NCBI RefSeq assembly: GCF_000601455.1
Contig: NZ_AZQP01000001.1
Location: forward strand, 1 to 64,000
DNA length: 64,000 nt
Reading direction: 5' to 3'
Source: Fervidicella metallireducens AeB
GTDB lineage: Bacteria > Bacillota > Clostridia > Clostridiales > Caloramatoraceae
Shown here: positions 1 to 8,171 of the stretch, piece by piece
How the letters are laid out: each line of letters begins with the position of its first letter
Numbering within the stretch: the stretch's first letter is position 1
Made by a program: the position numbers and the translations under genes
Notes under the pieces: model-generated
Databases searched by the model: none
Told to the model about the DNA's origin: nothing
The model's input: the letters and a program-made list of their open reading frames with translations, nothing else

Positions 1-28
1 AAAGAACTTTAATTTTCTAAAAAAGTAC

Positions 29-57
29 TTGACTATTAGGTGAATACAGTGTAAAAT
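29..57 (+). promoter_or_regulatory. sigma-A-type promoter of the tRNA pair
   Basis: TTGACT at 29-34 and TAAAAT at 52-57 are separated by 17 bases, close to the vegetative consensus. The first tRNA begins about 25 bases downstream, so this promoter probably drives both tRNAs. Confidence 0.7.
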
Positions 58-82
58 ATATAATGTATTCAGTTGATAACGA

Positions 83-159
83 GGGCCTTTAGCTCAGTTG
101 GTTAGAGCAACCGGCTCATAACCGGTTGGTCCGGGGTTCGAGTCCCTGAAGGCCCACCA
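83..159 (+). tRNA. tRNA with CAU anticodon (Met or lysidine-modified Ile)
   Basis: A 77-base cloverleaf: 7-bp acceptor stem (83-89 with 149-155), D-loop, anticodon CAT at 117-119 in a 7-base loop, T-loop GGTTCGAGTCC, and an encoded CCA end. The first acceptor base pair is intact, so it is not an initiator tRNA. Sequence alone does not separate elongator Met from Ile2 (CAU read as AUA after lysidine modification). Confidence 0.93.
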
Positions 160-168
160 ATTTAATAT

Positions 169-244
169 GGGGATATAGCTCAGCTGGGAGAGCACCTGCC
201 TTGCACGCAGGGGGTCAAGGGTTCGAATCCCTTTATCTCCACCA
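169..244 (+). tRNA. tRNA-Ala (UGC)
   Basis: A 76-base cloverleaf with acceptor stem 169-175, anticodon TGC at 202-204, a canonical GGTTCGAATCC T-arm and an encoded CCA. It lies 9 bases after the preceding tRNA and shares its promoter and terminator. Confidence 0.95.
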
Positions 245-246
245 TA

Positions 247-272
247 AAGACGGCGTTAGTCGTCTTTTTTAT
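247..272 (+). terminator. Rho-independent terminator of the tRNA operon
   Basis: AAGACG (247-252) pairs with CGTCTT (261-266), followed by a T run. Confidence 0.8.
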
Positions 273-475
273 TTGCAAACAATAAATATGGTTCTATGAA
301 TAAATTATAGATATATGGAGATTGGTTAATATAAAATGAGCAGGAGAGAAATAGTTTCAGCTTAATTAGAATTATAGTAAATAGAGGCTATAGAGTATGA
401 ATTTTGAGGTTAGGAATAATTACTTAACCGTTGTATAATCATTATGTTACAACGATGTTAAGAGGGAGAGCATAA

Positions 476-970
476 ATGGGAACTTTATATAGAGAAACTG
501 TTGCGTATAGGCATAGAAAATTGGCTAAATTTTTCTTATTATTAATTGCCTTAATAGTGTTGATTGATTTTACAATCATATTAAGTGACTTAAAAAGATT
601 CATAAGGGAGTTTATATATTTAGGTTATGGTATAATTCCACTTGCAATAATAATAACCTTTTTAATATGGGTAAAATGTAAGACAAAGTTCAGATATGCT
701 ATTATTGATAATGAGCTTATTATTGAAAGGTTTAATGGTAATAAAAGAAAGGTTGAGTTAAGTTTAAATGCTAAACACATATTAAAAATAGAGAAAGTAT
801 CTTCAGAAACCAAGAAGTCAGAAATTGACAAAGATAGTATCTTTCTATGTACAAAGAGATTGGCTTTAGCATATAAAGTTACTTACGAAAAGGAAGGAAA
901 CATATATAGTTTTTACTTTGAACCCAGTAGTAGACTCATAAATAAGTTAAACCAATTAATTAGTAGATAA
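476..970 (+). CDS. membrane protein with bacterial PH-like domain
   Basis: I do not recognise a named family member. The 164-residue protein has two hydrophobic segments (about 18-36 and 47-66), then a soluble region (about 70-164) whose opening, a YAIIDNELIIER-type strand pair, resembles bacterial PH-like domains attached to small membrane proteins. A purine-rich GGGAGAG lies just upstream of the ATG. It stands alone between the tRNA terminator and its own terminator and points toward the M20 gene on the other strand. A role at the membrane is inferred only from topology. Confidence 0.7.
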   Translation: MGTLYRETVAYRHRKLAKFFLLLIALIVLIDFTIILSDLKRFIREFIYLGYGIIPLAIIITFLIWVKCKTKFRYAIIDNELIIERFNGNKRKVELSLNAKHILKIEKVSSETKKSEIDKDSIFLCTKRLALAYKVTYEKEGNIYSFYFEPSSRLINKLNQLISR

Positions 971-1000
971 AAGCCGCTTAATTTTTAAGCGGCTTTTTTA
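971..1000 (+). terminator. bidirectional terminator between convergent genes
   Basis: AAGCCGCTT (971-979) pairs with AAGCGGCTT (987-995), flanked by A and T runs, so it can work in both directions. The stop codon of the minus-strand M20 gene lies inside the hairpin. Confidence 0.85.
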
Positions 1001-2129
1001 TGATATCAGGGTTCTGGATAATATCAATACCGGTAAGGGCTAATGCACAGGCTGCTTTAAGCATATTTTCTTTAGCATAGCTGGTTATTGTGCAATCAGC
1101 AAATTCTTTTGAGTAGTATTGGGTAGGTTCTTCGCATATGCCTATGTAAGGATGTATTGTAGGAATTATTTGACTTACATTTCCAATATCCAGGCTTGCC
1201 AAGGAAGTAATAGAACCATGTATGTTTATTATGCCCCTTTCTTTTAAATTATGGCATGCAATAGTTGATAAATCATGATTTGTAATAAGAGGCAGATATT
1301 CATGCTCAGAGACTTTATAATCAACCTTGCAGTTATATAATTTAGCTGTAAAATCAGCGCTGTTGATGATTTGATTCAATATATCAGAAATAACTTTTTT
1401 ATCTGCTGATTTAACCATGAAGCTGCAGCTGACCTCTCCAGGTATCAGACTTATATCATCTCCACCATTGGTTATGATTCCATTAATAAATCCACGATGA
1501 TGGTATTTATTCTTTAAAGATTCAATCAAGTTGAAAAGCATCACGCAAGGAGTAATAGCATTTATACCTTCCTTAAGATTAAGGGAAGAATGTGCCTGTC
1601 TTCCAATAAAAGTTAAATCCACAATAGACATTCCAAGGGAAGAACCGCTTTCACATGTTTTATCCATTGCATGACCACAGATAATTGCATCAACATCTGA
1701 AAAAACTCCCTCAGACAACATTACGATTTTAGAGGGATATTTATTTTCTGCAGGGCAACCTATTAATACTACGCTGCCACCTATCTTTTCAATACCTCTT
1801 TTCAAGCCAACAGCTGCACCTAAATTTATAGCTGAAGTTATGTTATGTCCGTTAGCATGCCCCATATTTTTAACTGCATCGTATTCACATAAATAAGCTA
1901 TTTTAGGGGATGAGGAGCCATATTCTGCTTTAAAGGAGTAATTTATATTGGCTACATTTTCAGTAATTTTAAAGCCTTCATCCTTTAGGATGGAAATTAA
2001 AATTTCAGAGGATTTTTCTTCATTAAATGAGAGTTCCGGATTTTTATAAAGAGTATCAACAATATATTCAAGTTTATCCTTAAAGTTCTCTACATACCCA
2101 GCAACCATGGCTCTAACTGCATTGCTCAT
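978..2129 (-). CDS. M20-family amidohydrolase-like protein with altered metal site
   Basis: A 383-residue protein with the M20 amidohydrolase layout (AbgB/PM20D2-like): metal domain, inserted dimerisation domain, and a C-terminal GNVS..IPTIHPY block. The family normally hydrolyses amide bonds of N-acyl or aminobenzoyl amino acids using two metal ions. Several expected ligands are changed: GHACGH is GHANGH (residues 90-95), the PAEE pair is PAEN (126-129), and the GNVSH histidine is Q. His91, His95 and His153 remain. The fold assignment is firm; activity is doubtful. It is monocistronic, with a clear SD before the ATG. Confidence 0.8.
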   Translation of the reverse strand: MSNAVRAMVAGYVENFKDKLEYIVDTLYKNPELSFNEEKSSEILISILKDEGFKITENVANINYSFKAEYGSSSPKIAYLCEYDAVKNMGHANGHNITSAINLGAAVGLKRGIEKIGGSVVLIGCPAENKYPSKIVMLSEGVFSDVDAIICGHAMDKTCESGSSLGMSIVDLTFIGRQAHSSLNLKEGINAITPCVMLFNLIESLKNKYHHRGFINGIITNGGDDISLIPGEVSCSFMVKSADKKVISDILNQIINSADFTAKLYNCKVDYKVSEHEYLPLITNHDLSTIACHNLKERGIINIHGSITSLASLDIGNVSQIIPTIHPYIGICEEPTQYYSKEFADCTITSYAKENMLKAACALALTGIDIIQNPDIIKKPLKN

Positions 2130-2257
2130 AAAATCACCTCATAATCTTTATAACATACTAATATTAGTATTAACTTTAGATAATTTTATATAAGTGAATA
2201 ATTTGTTTTATATAAGGTAATAATTGGAATAAACAGACCGAGAGAGCAGGTGATAGT

Positions 2258-2452
2258 ATGAGATGTTTTATATGTGAAAATGAAATAAAAGATGGAAATG
2301 GTATTAATTTATTAAATGAAAAAATCTGCAGTCTATGTGTTGCCAGTATTGGAGAAATAAAAATAAATCATGTATTATATAATTACTATAAAGATAAAAT
2401 CAGAGATATTTATAGATTGAATATGAATAGAAATATAATTATTAAATCATAA
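2258..2452 (+). CDS. csfB: anti-sigma-G factor Gin (CsfB)
   Basis: A 64-residue protein, the usual length for Gin. It has two CxxC knuckles (Cys3/Cys6 and Cys24/Cys27) forming a zinc site, followed by a basic helical tail. Gin keeps sigma-G, and in Bacillus also sigma-E, inactive until the right stage of sporulation. Its place directly before the decarboxylase and tmk matches csfB-yaaO-tmk in B. subtilis and supports the call. The AGGTGAT SD is well placed before the ATG. A terminator follows, so it is separately transcribed here. I could not identify a convincing sigma-F or sigma-G promoter by eye. Confidence 0.85.
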   Translation: MRCFICENEIKDGNGINLLNEKICSLCVASIGEIKINHVLYNYYKDKIRDIYRLNMNRNIIIKS

Positions 2453-2456
2453 AAGT

Positions 2457-2488
2457 AGCAGCCATCAGGTTGCTTTATTTTTTTTATT
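2457..2488 (+). terminator. Rho-independent terminator after csfB
   Basis: AGCAGCC (2457-2463) pairs with GGTTGCT (2468-2474) around a 4-base loop, followed by a long T-rich tract. Confidence 0.8.
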
Positions 2489-2535
2489 TGTAAATGTATA
2501 ATGTATTTATAGTTTTGCTTAAGGGGCTGATAAAT

Positions 2536-3966
2536 TTGAATAAAATGCCTATAGTAGAAGGTTTAATTGATTATATAAATGAAGATATAATTCCTTTTCA
2601 TATGCCGGGGCATAAAAATAATAAAAGGCAATTTAATGAACTTAATGTGATAAGGGATAACCTTTATAAAATGGATAATACCGAGGTACCTGGTCTGGAT
2701 AATCTCCATTTACCAGAAGAAATGATTTTACATTCACAAAAACTTGCTGCACAGGCATATAAAGCAGCCAAAAGCTATTTTTTAATTAATGGTAGTACTT
2801 GTGGTATATATAGTATGATAACAGGTACAACAAAACCAGGGGATAAAATAATTGTTCAGAGGAACTGTCATCGTTCAGTTTTTATGGCGTGTTTTTTAGG
2901 TGGACTAAATTGTGTTTATGTTAATCCAAGAATATTAGATGAATTTAATATTGCTGTATCAGTTGAAACATCAGATTTGATTAAGATAATGGATGAGAAT
3001 CCAGATGCAAAGGCAATTGTAATAACAAATCCAACTTTTTATGGAACCTGCTGCAACCTAGAGGAAATAGTAAAGGAAGCACACAGACGAAAAATTCTTG
3101 TTTTAGTTGATGAAGCTCATGGAGCTCATTTTCCATTCAATGATAATCTTCCTAAATCAGCTATGGAATGCGGGGCTGACGTCTCGGTTGTGAGTATGCA
3201 TAAAACAACCCCTGCCTTAACACAGACTGCACTTTTAAATGTAAGTAAGGGGGTAGATACAGAGGGGATAGAGTTTATGTTAAAACTCTATCAAAGTACC
3301 AGTCCTTCATATATATTGCTTGCATCCATAGATACTGCAAGATATATAATGCAAGAAAAGGGAAGAATTTTGACAGATGAGTTGCTGGTTAATATAAATG
3401 AATTTAGAGATAAAATGAGCAGCATAGAGGAATACAGACTTTTAGGAAAGGAACATATTGGTGTAAAGGGAGTTTCTGATGTTGATATAACAAAAATAGT
3501 TATATCTTCAAATTTTGGTGGGAAAAATTTAGATAATTTATTAAGACAAAAATATGGGATACAGGTTGAAATGTCAGATGTAAATAACATCACTTTAATC
3601 TGTAGTGTAGGAGATAATAAAGAATCCTTTGATTTATTATATAATGCACTTATTGATGTCATAAAAAACAAGGAAAAGGTTAATAAGTCTATTCATTTTA
3701 AAAAAAGTATACCAGGCTATAAGATAGCTATTAATATGAGGGAGGCTTATTATACAAAGAAAAGAAGGATTAGATTATGTGAGGCAAGTGGTATGATAAG
3801 TGGAGAATTAGTTGCGCCCTATCCCCCAGGAATTCCGGTATTATTGCCTGGAGAATATATTACAGATGAGATAATTAATTATATTGAATTCGTTAAGGAG
3901 AATAACATTCCATTAAACGGTATTAATGATGGGACAGCAGAATATATTAATGTACTTGATGTTTAG
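2536..3966 (+). CDS. Orn/Lys/Arg decarboxylase-fold PLP enzyme (YaaO-like)
   Basis: A 476-residue fold-type I PLP enzyme of the Orn/Lys/Arg decarboxylase family. It opens with the PFHMPGHK signature; an aspartate-containing DEAHGAH block lies near 192-198 and the Schiff-base lysine is Lys223 in the S-x-H-K motif. The C-terminal decarboxylase domain is present (PYPPGIPVLLPGE block). The family makes polyamine precursors, but substrate cannot be read from sequence. The start is TTG at 2536 because AAGGGG sits 9 bases before it; an in-frame ATG at 2494 overlaps a -10-like TATAAT and has no SD. It precedes tmk by 9 bases in an apparent operon. Confidence 0.85.
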   Translation: MNKMPIVEGLIDYINEDIIPFHMPGHKNNKRQFNELNVIRDNLYKMDNTEVPGLDNLHLPEEMILHSQKLAAQAYKAAKSYFLINGSTCGIYSMITGTTKPGDKIIVQRNCHRSVFMACFLGGLNCVYVNPRILDEFNIAVSVETSDLIKIMDENPDAKAIVITNPTFYGTCCNLEEIVKEAHRRKILVLVDEAHGAHFPFNDNLPKSAMECGADVSVVSMHKTTPALTQTALLNVSKGVDTEGIEFMLKLYQSTSPSYILLASIDTARYIMQEKGRILTDELLVNINEFRDKMSSIEEYRLLGKEHIGVKGVSDVDITKIVISSNFGGKNLDNLLRQKYGIQVEMSDVNNITLICSVGDNKESFDLLYNALIDVIKNKEKVNKSIHFKKSIPGYKIAINMREAYYTKKRRIRLCEASGMISGELVAPYPPGIPVLLPGEYITDEIINYIEFVKENNIPLNGINDGTAEYINVLDV

Positions 3967-3975
3967 GAGGAAAAT

Positions 3976-4611
3976 ATGAAAAAGGGAATATTTATTTGCA
4001 TAGATGGACCAGAGGGTGGAGGAAAAACAACTATAATCGGGCTTTTAGGACAATATCTTCAGTCAAAAGGATTAGACTTTTTATTAACTAGGGAACCTGG
4101 AGGAATAGCTATTTCAGAGCAGATCAGGGAGGTTATTTTAAATAAAGAAAATACCTCTATGGATGGGAGAACAGAGGCATTACTTTATGCTGCTGCAAGA
4201 AGACAGCACCTTGTTGAAAAGATTATTCCAGCGTTAAAAGATGGGAAAATTGTAATATGTGACAGATTCCTTGATGCCTCTTTGGCATACCAAGGACATG
4301 CAAGGGGATTAGGTATAGATGAAGTATTGCAGATAAACAGGTTTGCCATTGAAAATTACATTCCTGATTTAACAATACTTTTAGATATTGAACCTGAGAT
4401 TGGACTTAAAAGAATAGCTGCAAATAAAGGAAGAGAAGTTAATAGATTAGATTTAGAAGCTGTAGATTTTCATAGAAAAGTAAGAGAGGGTTATCAAATA
4501 TTACTTAATAGATATTCAGAGAGGATAAAGAGAGTTGATGCCAGTCAAAGTATAGAAAAAGTCTTCAATGATGTTTTAGAACTAGTGAGAAAAGAAATAG
4601 AAAGGGTCTAA
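3976..4611 (+). CDS. tmk: thymidylate kinase
   Basis: A 211-residue dTMP kinase, the normal family length. It phosphorylates dTMP to dTDP. The P-loop GPEGGGKTT lies at residues 11-19, the TREPGG and [12 protein letters not shown] blocks bind dTMP, and a lid region ([10 protein letters not shown]) follows. The SD AGGAGG overlaps the stop codon of the decarboxylase gene, implying translational coupling. Its place before darA and holB is conserved in Firmicutes. Confidence 0.96.
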   Translation: MKKGIFICIDGPEGGGKTTIIGLLGQYLQSKGLDFLLTREPGGIAISEQIREVILNKENTSMDGRTEALLYAAARRQHLVEKIIPALKDGKIVICDRFLDASLAYQGHARGLGIDEVLQINRFAIENYIPDLTILLDIEPEIGLKRIAANKGREVNRLDLEAVDFHRKVREGYQILLNRYSERIKRVDASQSIEKVFNDVLELVRKEIERV

Positions 4612-4753
4612 AACAAATACTAATAAATATTAGGAAAAATTAATAATTATTAAAATTGCACATTTTCCTTCCATAAAAAGGATTTTAAAGGGTATAATAT
4701 ATTTAAATATATTGGTTCAGAAACATTAAAATTATTAATATGGAGGGGTTATT

Positions 4754-5083
4754 ATGAAGCTTGTTATTGCCATTGTTCATGACGACGATGCTGGCGAATT
4801 AATTAAGAAAATTACCCGAAAAGGATTTGGAGTCACAAAATTAGCTACAACAGGAGGATTTTTAAAGGCAGGAAATACTACCCTATTAATAGGTGTAGAA
4901 AAGGAAAAGGTTGAAGAAGTTTTAGATATAATAAGAAAGGTGTGTACAACCAGAAAACAGATTGTCTCTCCACCATCACCAGTTTTAGGAGCTACAGGTG
5001 TTTATGTACCTAATCCTGTTGAGATTACCATTGGTGGAGCAACAGTTTTTGTCATAGATGTTGATAAATTTGAAAAAGTATAA
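4754..5083 (+). CDS. darA: cyclic-di-AMP receptor DarA (PstA/YaaQ)
   Basis: A 109-residue PII-like protein with the family opening KLVIAIVHDDDAGEL, the TKLATTGGFLKAGNTTLLIGVE block and a C-terminal ITIGGATVFVID strand. DarA trimers bind c-di-AMP between subunits; downstream partners are largely unknown. The tmk-darA-holB order is conserved, but the small yaaR gene found between darA and holB in Bacillus is absent. A GGAGGGG SD precedes the ATG. A TATAAT at 4693-4698 in the 142-base gap after tmk could be a promoter -10, without a good -35. Confidence 0.93.
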   Translation: MKLVIAIVHDDDAGELIKKITRKGFGVTKLATTGGFLKAGNTTLLIGVEKEKVEEVLDIIRKVCTTRKQIVSPPSPVLGATGVYVPNPVEITIGGATVFVIDVDKFEKV

Positions 5084-5098
5084 TACGGAGTGATAGGC

Positions 5099-6064
5099 TT
5101 GTTTGAATTTGCGGGACAAGAATTTGCAAGGGAAGTGTTTGAAAAAATATATAAAAACAATAAAATATCCCATGCATATATATTAACAGGTCCGGATGGA
5201 GTTGGGAAAAGTGATTTTGCAATGTATATGGCGGCAAAACTGCTTTGTAGTTCAGAGGTAAAACCCTGTGGTTTATGCAGTCAGTGTTTAAAAATAAAAA
5301 ATGGCAACCATCCGGACTTTGTTGTAATATCAAGCAAAGGGAAGAGTATTGGGGTTGATGAAATTAGAAATCTTACAGATGAGATTTATACAAAACCATA
5401 CGAAGGATATAAAAAAATAGTGGTTATTAAGGAAGCGGATACAATAACAGTTCAAGGACAAAATGCTATTTTAAAGACACTTGAAGATCCTCCAGAGTAT
5501 GCAACAATAATCATGCTTACAGACAATGAAAATACAATATTACAGACAATAAGATCAAGGTGTCAAATTTTGAGATTGGGAAGAATAAATCCAGAAAAGA
5601 TAAAGAATTTACTTATTAAGGAAGGGATAAATGAAGAAAATGCACAGCTGGCAGCCAGTATAAGTGATGGTATATTAGGCAATGCAAGGAATGCCTTAGA
5701 TAAATCTTTTTTAGAGCTTAGAAGTAAAACTATGGAGTTTTCAAAGAGAATAATCAGAGAAAAAACAATTGAAGCATTTAAGGATGTAAAGTTTTTAGTT
5801 GATAATAAAGATAAGATAGAATTAATTCTTGATATTATGATGGCGTGGTACAGAGATATAATGCTTATAAAACTGATAAAAGACAGAGAAATTATTATAA
5901 ATAAGGATTTTTATTCTGAGTTAGTTGAGGAAAGCAGGATATTATCTTATAATAGACTAGATAGAATAATTTTGGCAATAAATGATGCCAAAAATAAACT
6001 TAAGCAATATGCTAATTTTCAATTAACAATGGAAGTTATGCTTTTGGAAATACAGGAGGTATAG
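5099..6064 (+). CDS. holB: DNA polymerase III delta' subunit
   Basis: A 321-residue clamp-loader AAA+ protein. It has a P-loop GPDGVGKSDFA, a zinc module of four cysteines in the CGLCSQCLKIKNGNHPD region, a DEIRNL segment, and a TLEDPPEY plus IRSRCQ arginine-finger block. It works in the delta'-tau complex that loads the sliding clamp. The TTG at 5099 is preferred because GGAG at 5087-5090 is 8 bases upstream; an in-frame GTG at 5090 overlaps that SD. The stop is one base from yaaT, so the two are coupled. Confidence 0.93.
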   Translation: MFEFAGQEFAREVFEKIYKNNKISHAYILTGPDGVGKSDFAMYMAAKLLCSSEVKPCGLCSQCLKIKNGNHPDFVVISSKGKSIGVDEIRNLTDEIYTKPYEGYKKIVVIKEADTITVQGQNAILKTLEDPPEYATIIMLTDNENTILQTIRSRCQILRLGRINPEKIKNLLIKEGINEENAQLAASISDGILGNARNALDKSFLELRSKTMEFSKRIIREKTIEAFKDVKFLVDNKDKIELILDIMMAWYRDIMLIKLIKDREIIINKDFYSELVEESRILSYNRLDRIILAINDAKNKLKQYANFQLTMEVMLLEIQEV

Positions 6065-6065
6065 G

Positions 6066-6974
6066 ATGATTACGGTTGTAGGCATCAGGTTTAAAAAAGC
6101 AGGTAAAATATATTACTTTGACCCTGATAATTTAGAAATAAAAAAGGGTGATTATGTAATAGTTGAGACCGCAAGGGGTCTGGAGTTTGGAGAAGTTGTT
6201 ATAGGGATAAGACATGTAAGTGAAGAAGAAATAGTGGCTCCATTAAAGAAGGTTCTAAGGATTGCTACCCAGGAGGATGTTGAAAAGCATGCTGACAATA
6301 AATCAAGGGAAGAGGAGGCTTTTAATATATGTCTTGAAAAAATTGCCCAGCATGGACTTCCTATGAAGCTTATAGATGTGGAATATACATTTGATAACAA
6401 TAAAATAATATTCTATTTTGTAGCCGATGGTAGAATAGATTTTAGAGAGTTAGTAAAGGATTTGGCTGCTATTTTCAGAACGAGAATTGAATTGAGACAG
6501 ATAGGAGTTCGAGATGAGTCAAAGATGGTTGGCGGACTTGGACCTTGCGGCAGGCCTATGTGCTGTTCTTCATTCATAGGAGACTTTGAACCTGTATCAA
6601 TAAAAATGGCAAAGGAACAGAATTTATCACTTAATCCAACTAAGATTTCAGGGGTTTGTGGAAGATTAATGTGCTGCTTAAATTATGAGCAGAGCACATA
6701 TGAAGATATAAGAAAAATAACTCCTTCCGTAGGCTCAATTGTTAAAACAAAGGAAGGACAGGGAGAGGTTATTGAAAATAACATTATTAAAGAAAGTCTT
6801 AAAGTAAAAATTTTAAATGAAAAAGATGAACCAATAATAAAAATCTTTTCAATCTATGATGTTGAACTTATATCAGGAAATTATGAACATCAGGAAATAA
6901 ATGAAGAGGAAATAAAATTAGAATTGGAAGACGTAGATGATATAAAGGAAATTAAAAACCTACTTCAAGAATAG
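6066..6974 (+). CDS. yaaT: PSP1-domain protein YaaT (RicT)
   Basis: A 302-residue PSP1-domain protein. In B. subtilis YaaT (RicT) forms the Y-complex with YlbF and YmcA, binds iron-sulfur clusters, tunes RNase Y and affects sporulation and competence. Here a cysteine-rich core is visible (LGPCGRPMCCSSF and GVCGRLMCCLNYE), consistent with cluster binding. The acidic C-terminus (about 275-302) is probably flexible. The AGGAGG SD overlaps the end of holB. The next gene in Bacillus, yabA, is missing; a ferredoxin stands in its place. Confidence 0.93.
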   Translation: MITVVGIRFKKAGKIYYFDPDNLEIKKGDYVIVETARGLEFGEVVIGIRHVSEEEIVAPLKKVLRIATQEDVEKHADNKSREEEAFNICLEKIAQHGLPMKLIDVEYTFDNNKIIFYFVADGRIDFRELVKDLAAIFRTRIELRQIGVRDESKMVGGLGPCGRPMCCSSFIGDFEPVSIKMAKEQNLSLNPTKISGVCGRLMCCLNYEQSTYEDIRKITPSVGSIVKTKEGQGEVIENNIIKESLKVKILNEKDEPIIKIFSIYDVELISGNYEHQEINEEEIKLELEDVDDIKEIKNLLQE

Positions 6975-7107
6975 ATATATGAAGTAACATGATGAAATTT
7001 GGAGAAATTTGCGTATAATAAACATTATAATAAAAATAAATACTTTTCAGATTATAGCTAAAGTGTTAAAATAAGTTTGAAAAGTGTTTTGAGGAGGTGA
7101 ATCACCT

Positions 7108-7278
7108 ATGGCATACAAAATAACAGATGCTTGCGTTAGCTGTGGAGCATGTGAACCAGAATGCCCAGTTAACTGCATATCAGCAGGAGAAGGAATATAC
7201 GTTATAGATGCTGCAGCATGTATAGACTGTGGAAACTGTGCAAATGTTTGCCCAGTAGCTGCTCCAGTTCAAGAATAA
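7108..7278 (+). CDS. clostridial 2[4Fe-4S] ferredoxin
   Basis: A 56-residue protein with two CxxCxxCxxxCP motifs ([12 protein letters not shown] and [12 protein letters not shown]), the signature of small clostridial ferredoxins carrying two [4Fe-4S] clusters. These carry low-potential electrons for pyruvate:ferredoxin oxidoreductase, hydrogenase and related enzymes. A very strong GAGGAGGTGA SD precedes the ATG. AGGTG of the SD can pair with CACCT just before the ATG, a possible translational hairpin. Two overlapping TATAAT boxes near 7014 and 7026 and a strong terminator make it a monocistronic unit. Confidence 0.95.
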   Translation: MAYKITDACVSCGACEPECPVNCISAGEGIYVIDAAACIDCGNCANVCPVAAPVQE

Positions 7279-7292
7279 TAACGTACTTAAGG

Positions 7293-7320
7293 AAGGTCCA
7301 AACGGACCTTTTTTATTTTG
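7293..7320 (+). terminator. Rho-independent terminator after ferredoxin
   Basis: AAGGTCC (7293-7299) and GGACCTT (7304-7310) form a 7-bp stem with a 4-base loop, followed by a T run. Confidence 0.88.
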
Positions 7321-7397
7321 CTTTAAAGTTGATATATGAAAAAAATATATTATAGATTATAATAATATAATTGAATAAGCATAAAAGGAGAGATACA

Positions 7398-8171
7398 ATG
7401 CTTAAGGAAGGAGAAAGAATAGACGATTTACAGCTTAAGGGATTAAAGCTGATTCAAAATCCAAAATGGTTCTGCTTTGGAATAGATGCCGTTCTTTTAT
7501 CAGATTTTGCATCAATAAAAAGAAAAGACAGCGTGGTTGACCTTGGAACAGGAACAGGAATAATCCCAACCCTTGTTTACGGGAAATATGAGCCAAGAGA
7601 AATTATTGGAGTAGAAATTCAGGAAGAAGTAGCAGATATGGCTAGAAGAAGTGTTACTTTAAACAATCTAGAAGAAGTCATAAAAATATATACTGGAGAT
7701 ATAAAGGATTGTTTTAAGGATATAGGGGTAAACAAATATGATGTAGTTTTATCTAATCCACCATATAAAAAGAATAGTTCAGGCATATTGAATCCACATG
7801 ATAATAAGGCAATATCCAGACATGAAATACTAATAAATCTGGAAGAACTTATTTATACAGCCTCAAAACTGTTAAAGGATGGTGGAAGATTTTATTTGAT
7901 ACATAGGCCAGAAAGGCTTGCTAATATTATTATTGGTCTTGAAAAACATAGGTTTGCACCTAAGAGAATAAGATTTGTTCATCCAAAGGTTGGTAAGGCT
8001 CCTACAATGGTTCTTGTTGAAGCTACACGTTTTGGAGGAGATTTTTTAAAGGTAGAGGAACCTCTATATGTATATAATGATGATGGAACATATTCTGAAG
8101 AAATAAATAGAATTTACGGAAGGTGTCAAAATGAAGGGGAAAATATTTCTTGTTGCAACTCCAATAGGTAA
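7398..8171 (+). CDS. tRNA1(Val) adenine-37 N6-methyltransferase (YabB/TrmN6)
   Basis: A 257-residue class I SAM methyltransferase. The SAM site is VVDLGTGTGIIPTL; the catalytic NPPY (VVLSNPPYKK) is typical of N6-adenine methyltransferases. The family methylates A37 of tRNA-Val; in Firmicutes it is YabB. The start is ATG 7398 with AAGGAG 8 bases upstream; an in-frame TTG at 7371 lacks an SD. The 3' end overlaps rsmI by 41 bases in another frame. The GIY-YIG gene yazA found between these two in Bacillus is absent. Confidence 0.9.
   Translation: MLKEGERIDDLQLKGLKLIQNPKWFCFGIDAVLLSDFASIKRKDSVVDLGTGTGIIPTLVYGKYEPREIIGVEIQEEVADMARRSVTLNNLEEVIKIYTGDIKDCFKDIGVNKYDVVLSNPPYKKNSSGILNPHDNKAISRHEILINLEELIYTASKLLKDGGRFYLIHRPERLANIIIGLEKHRFAPKRIRFVHPKVGKAPTMVLVEATRFGGDFLKVEEPLYVYNDDGTYSEEINRIYGRCQNEGENISCCNSNR

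Noticed and set aside
2494-2535. ATG at 2494 as start of the decarboxylase
   Set aside because: It overlaps a TATAAT box and has no SD; TTG 2536 has a good one.
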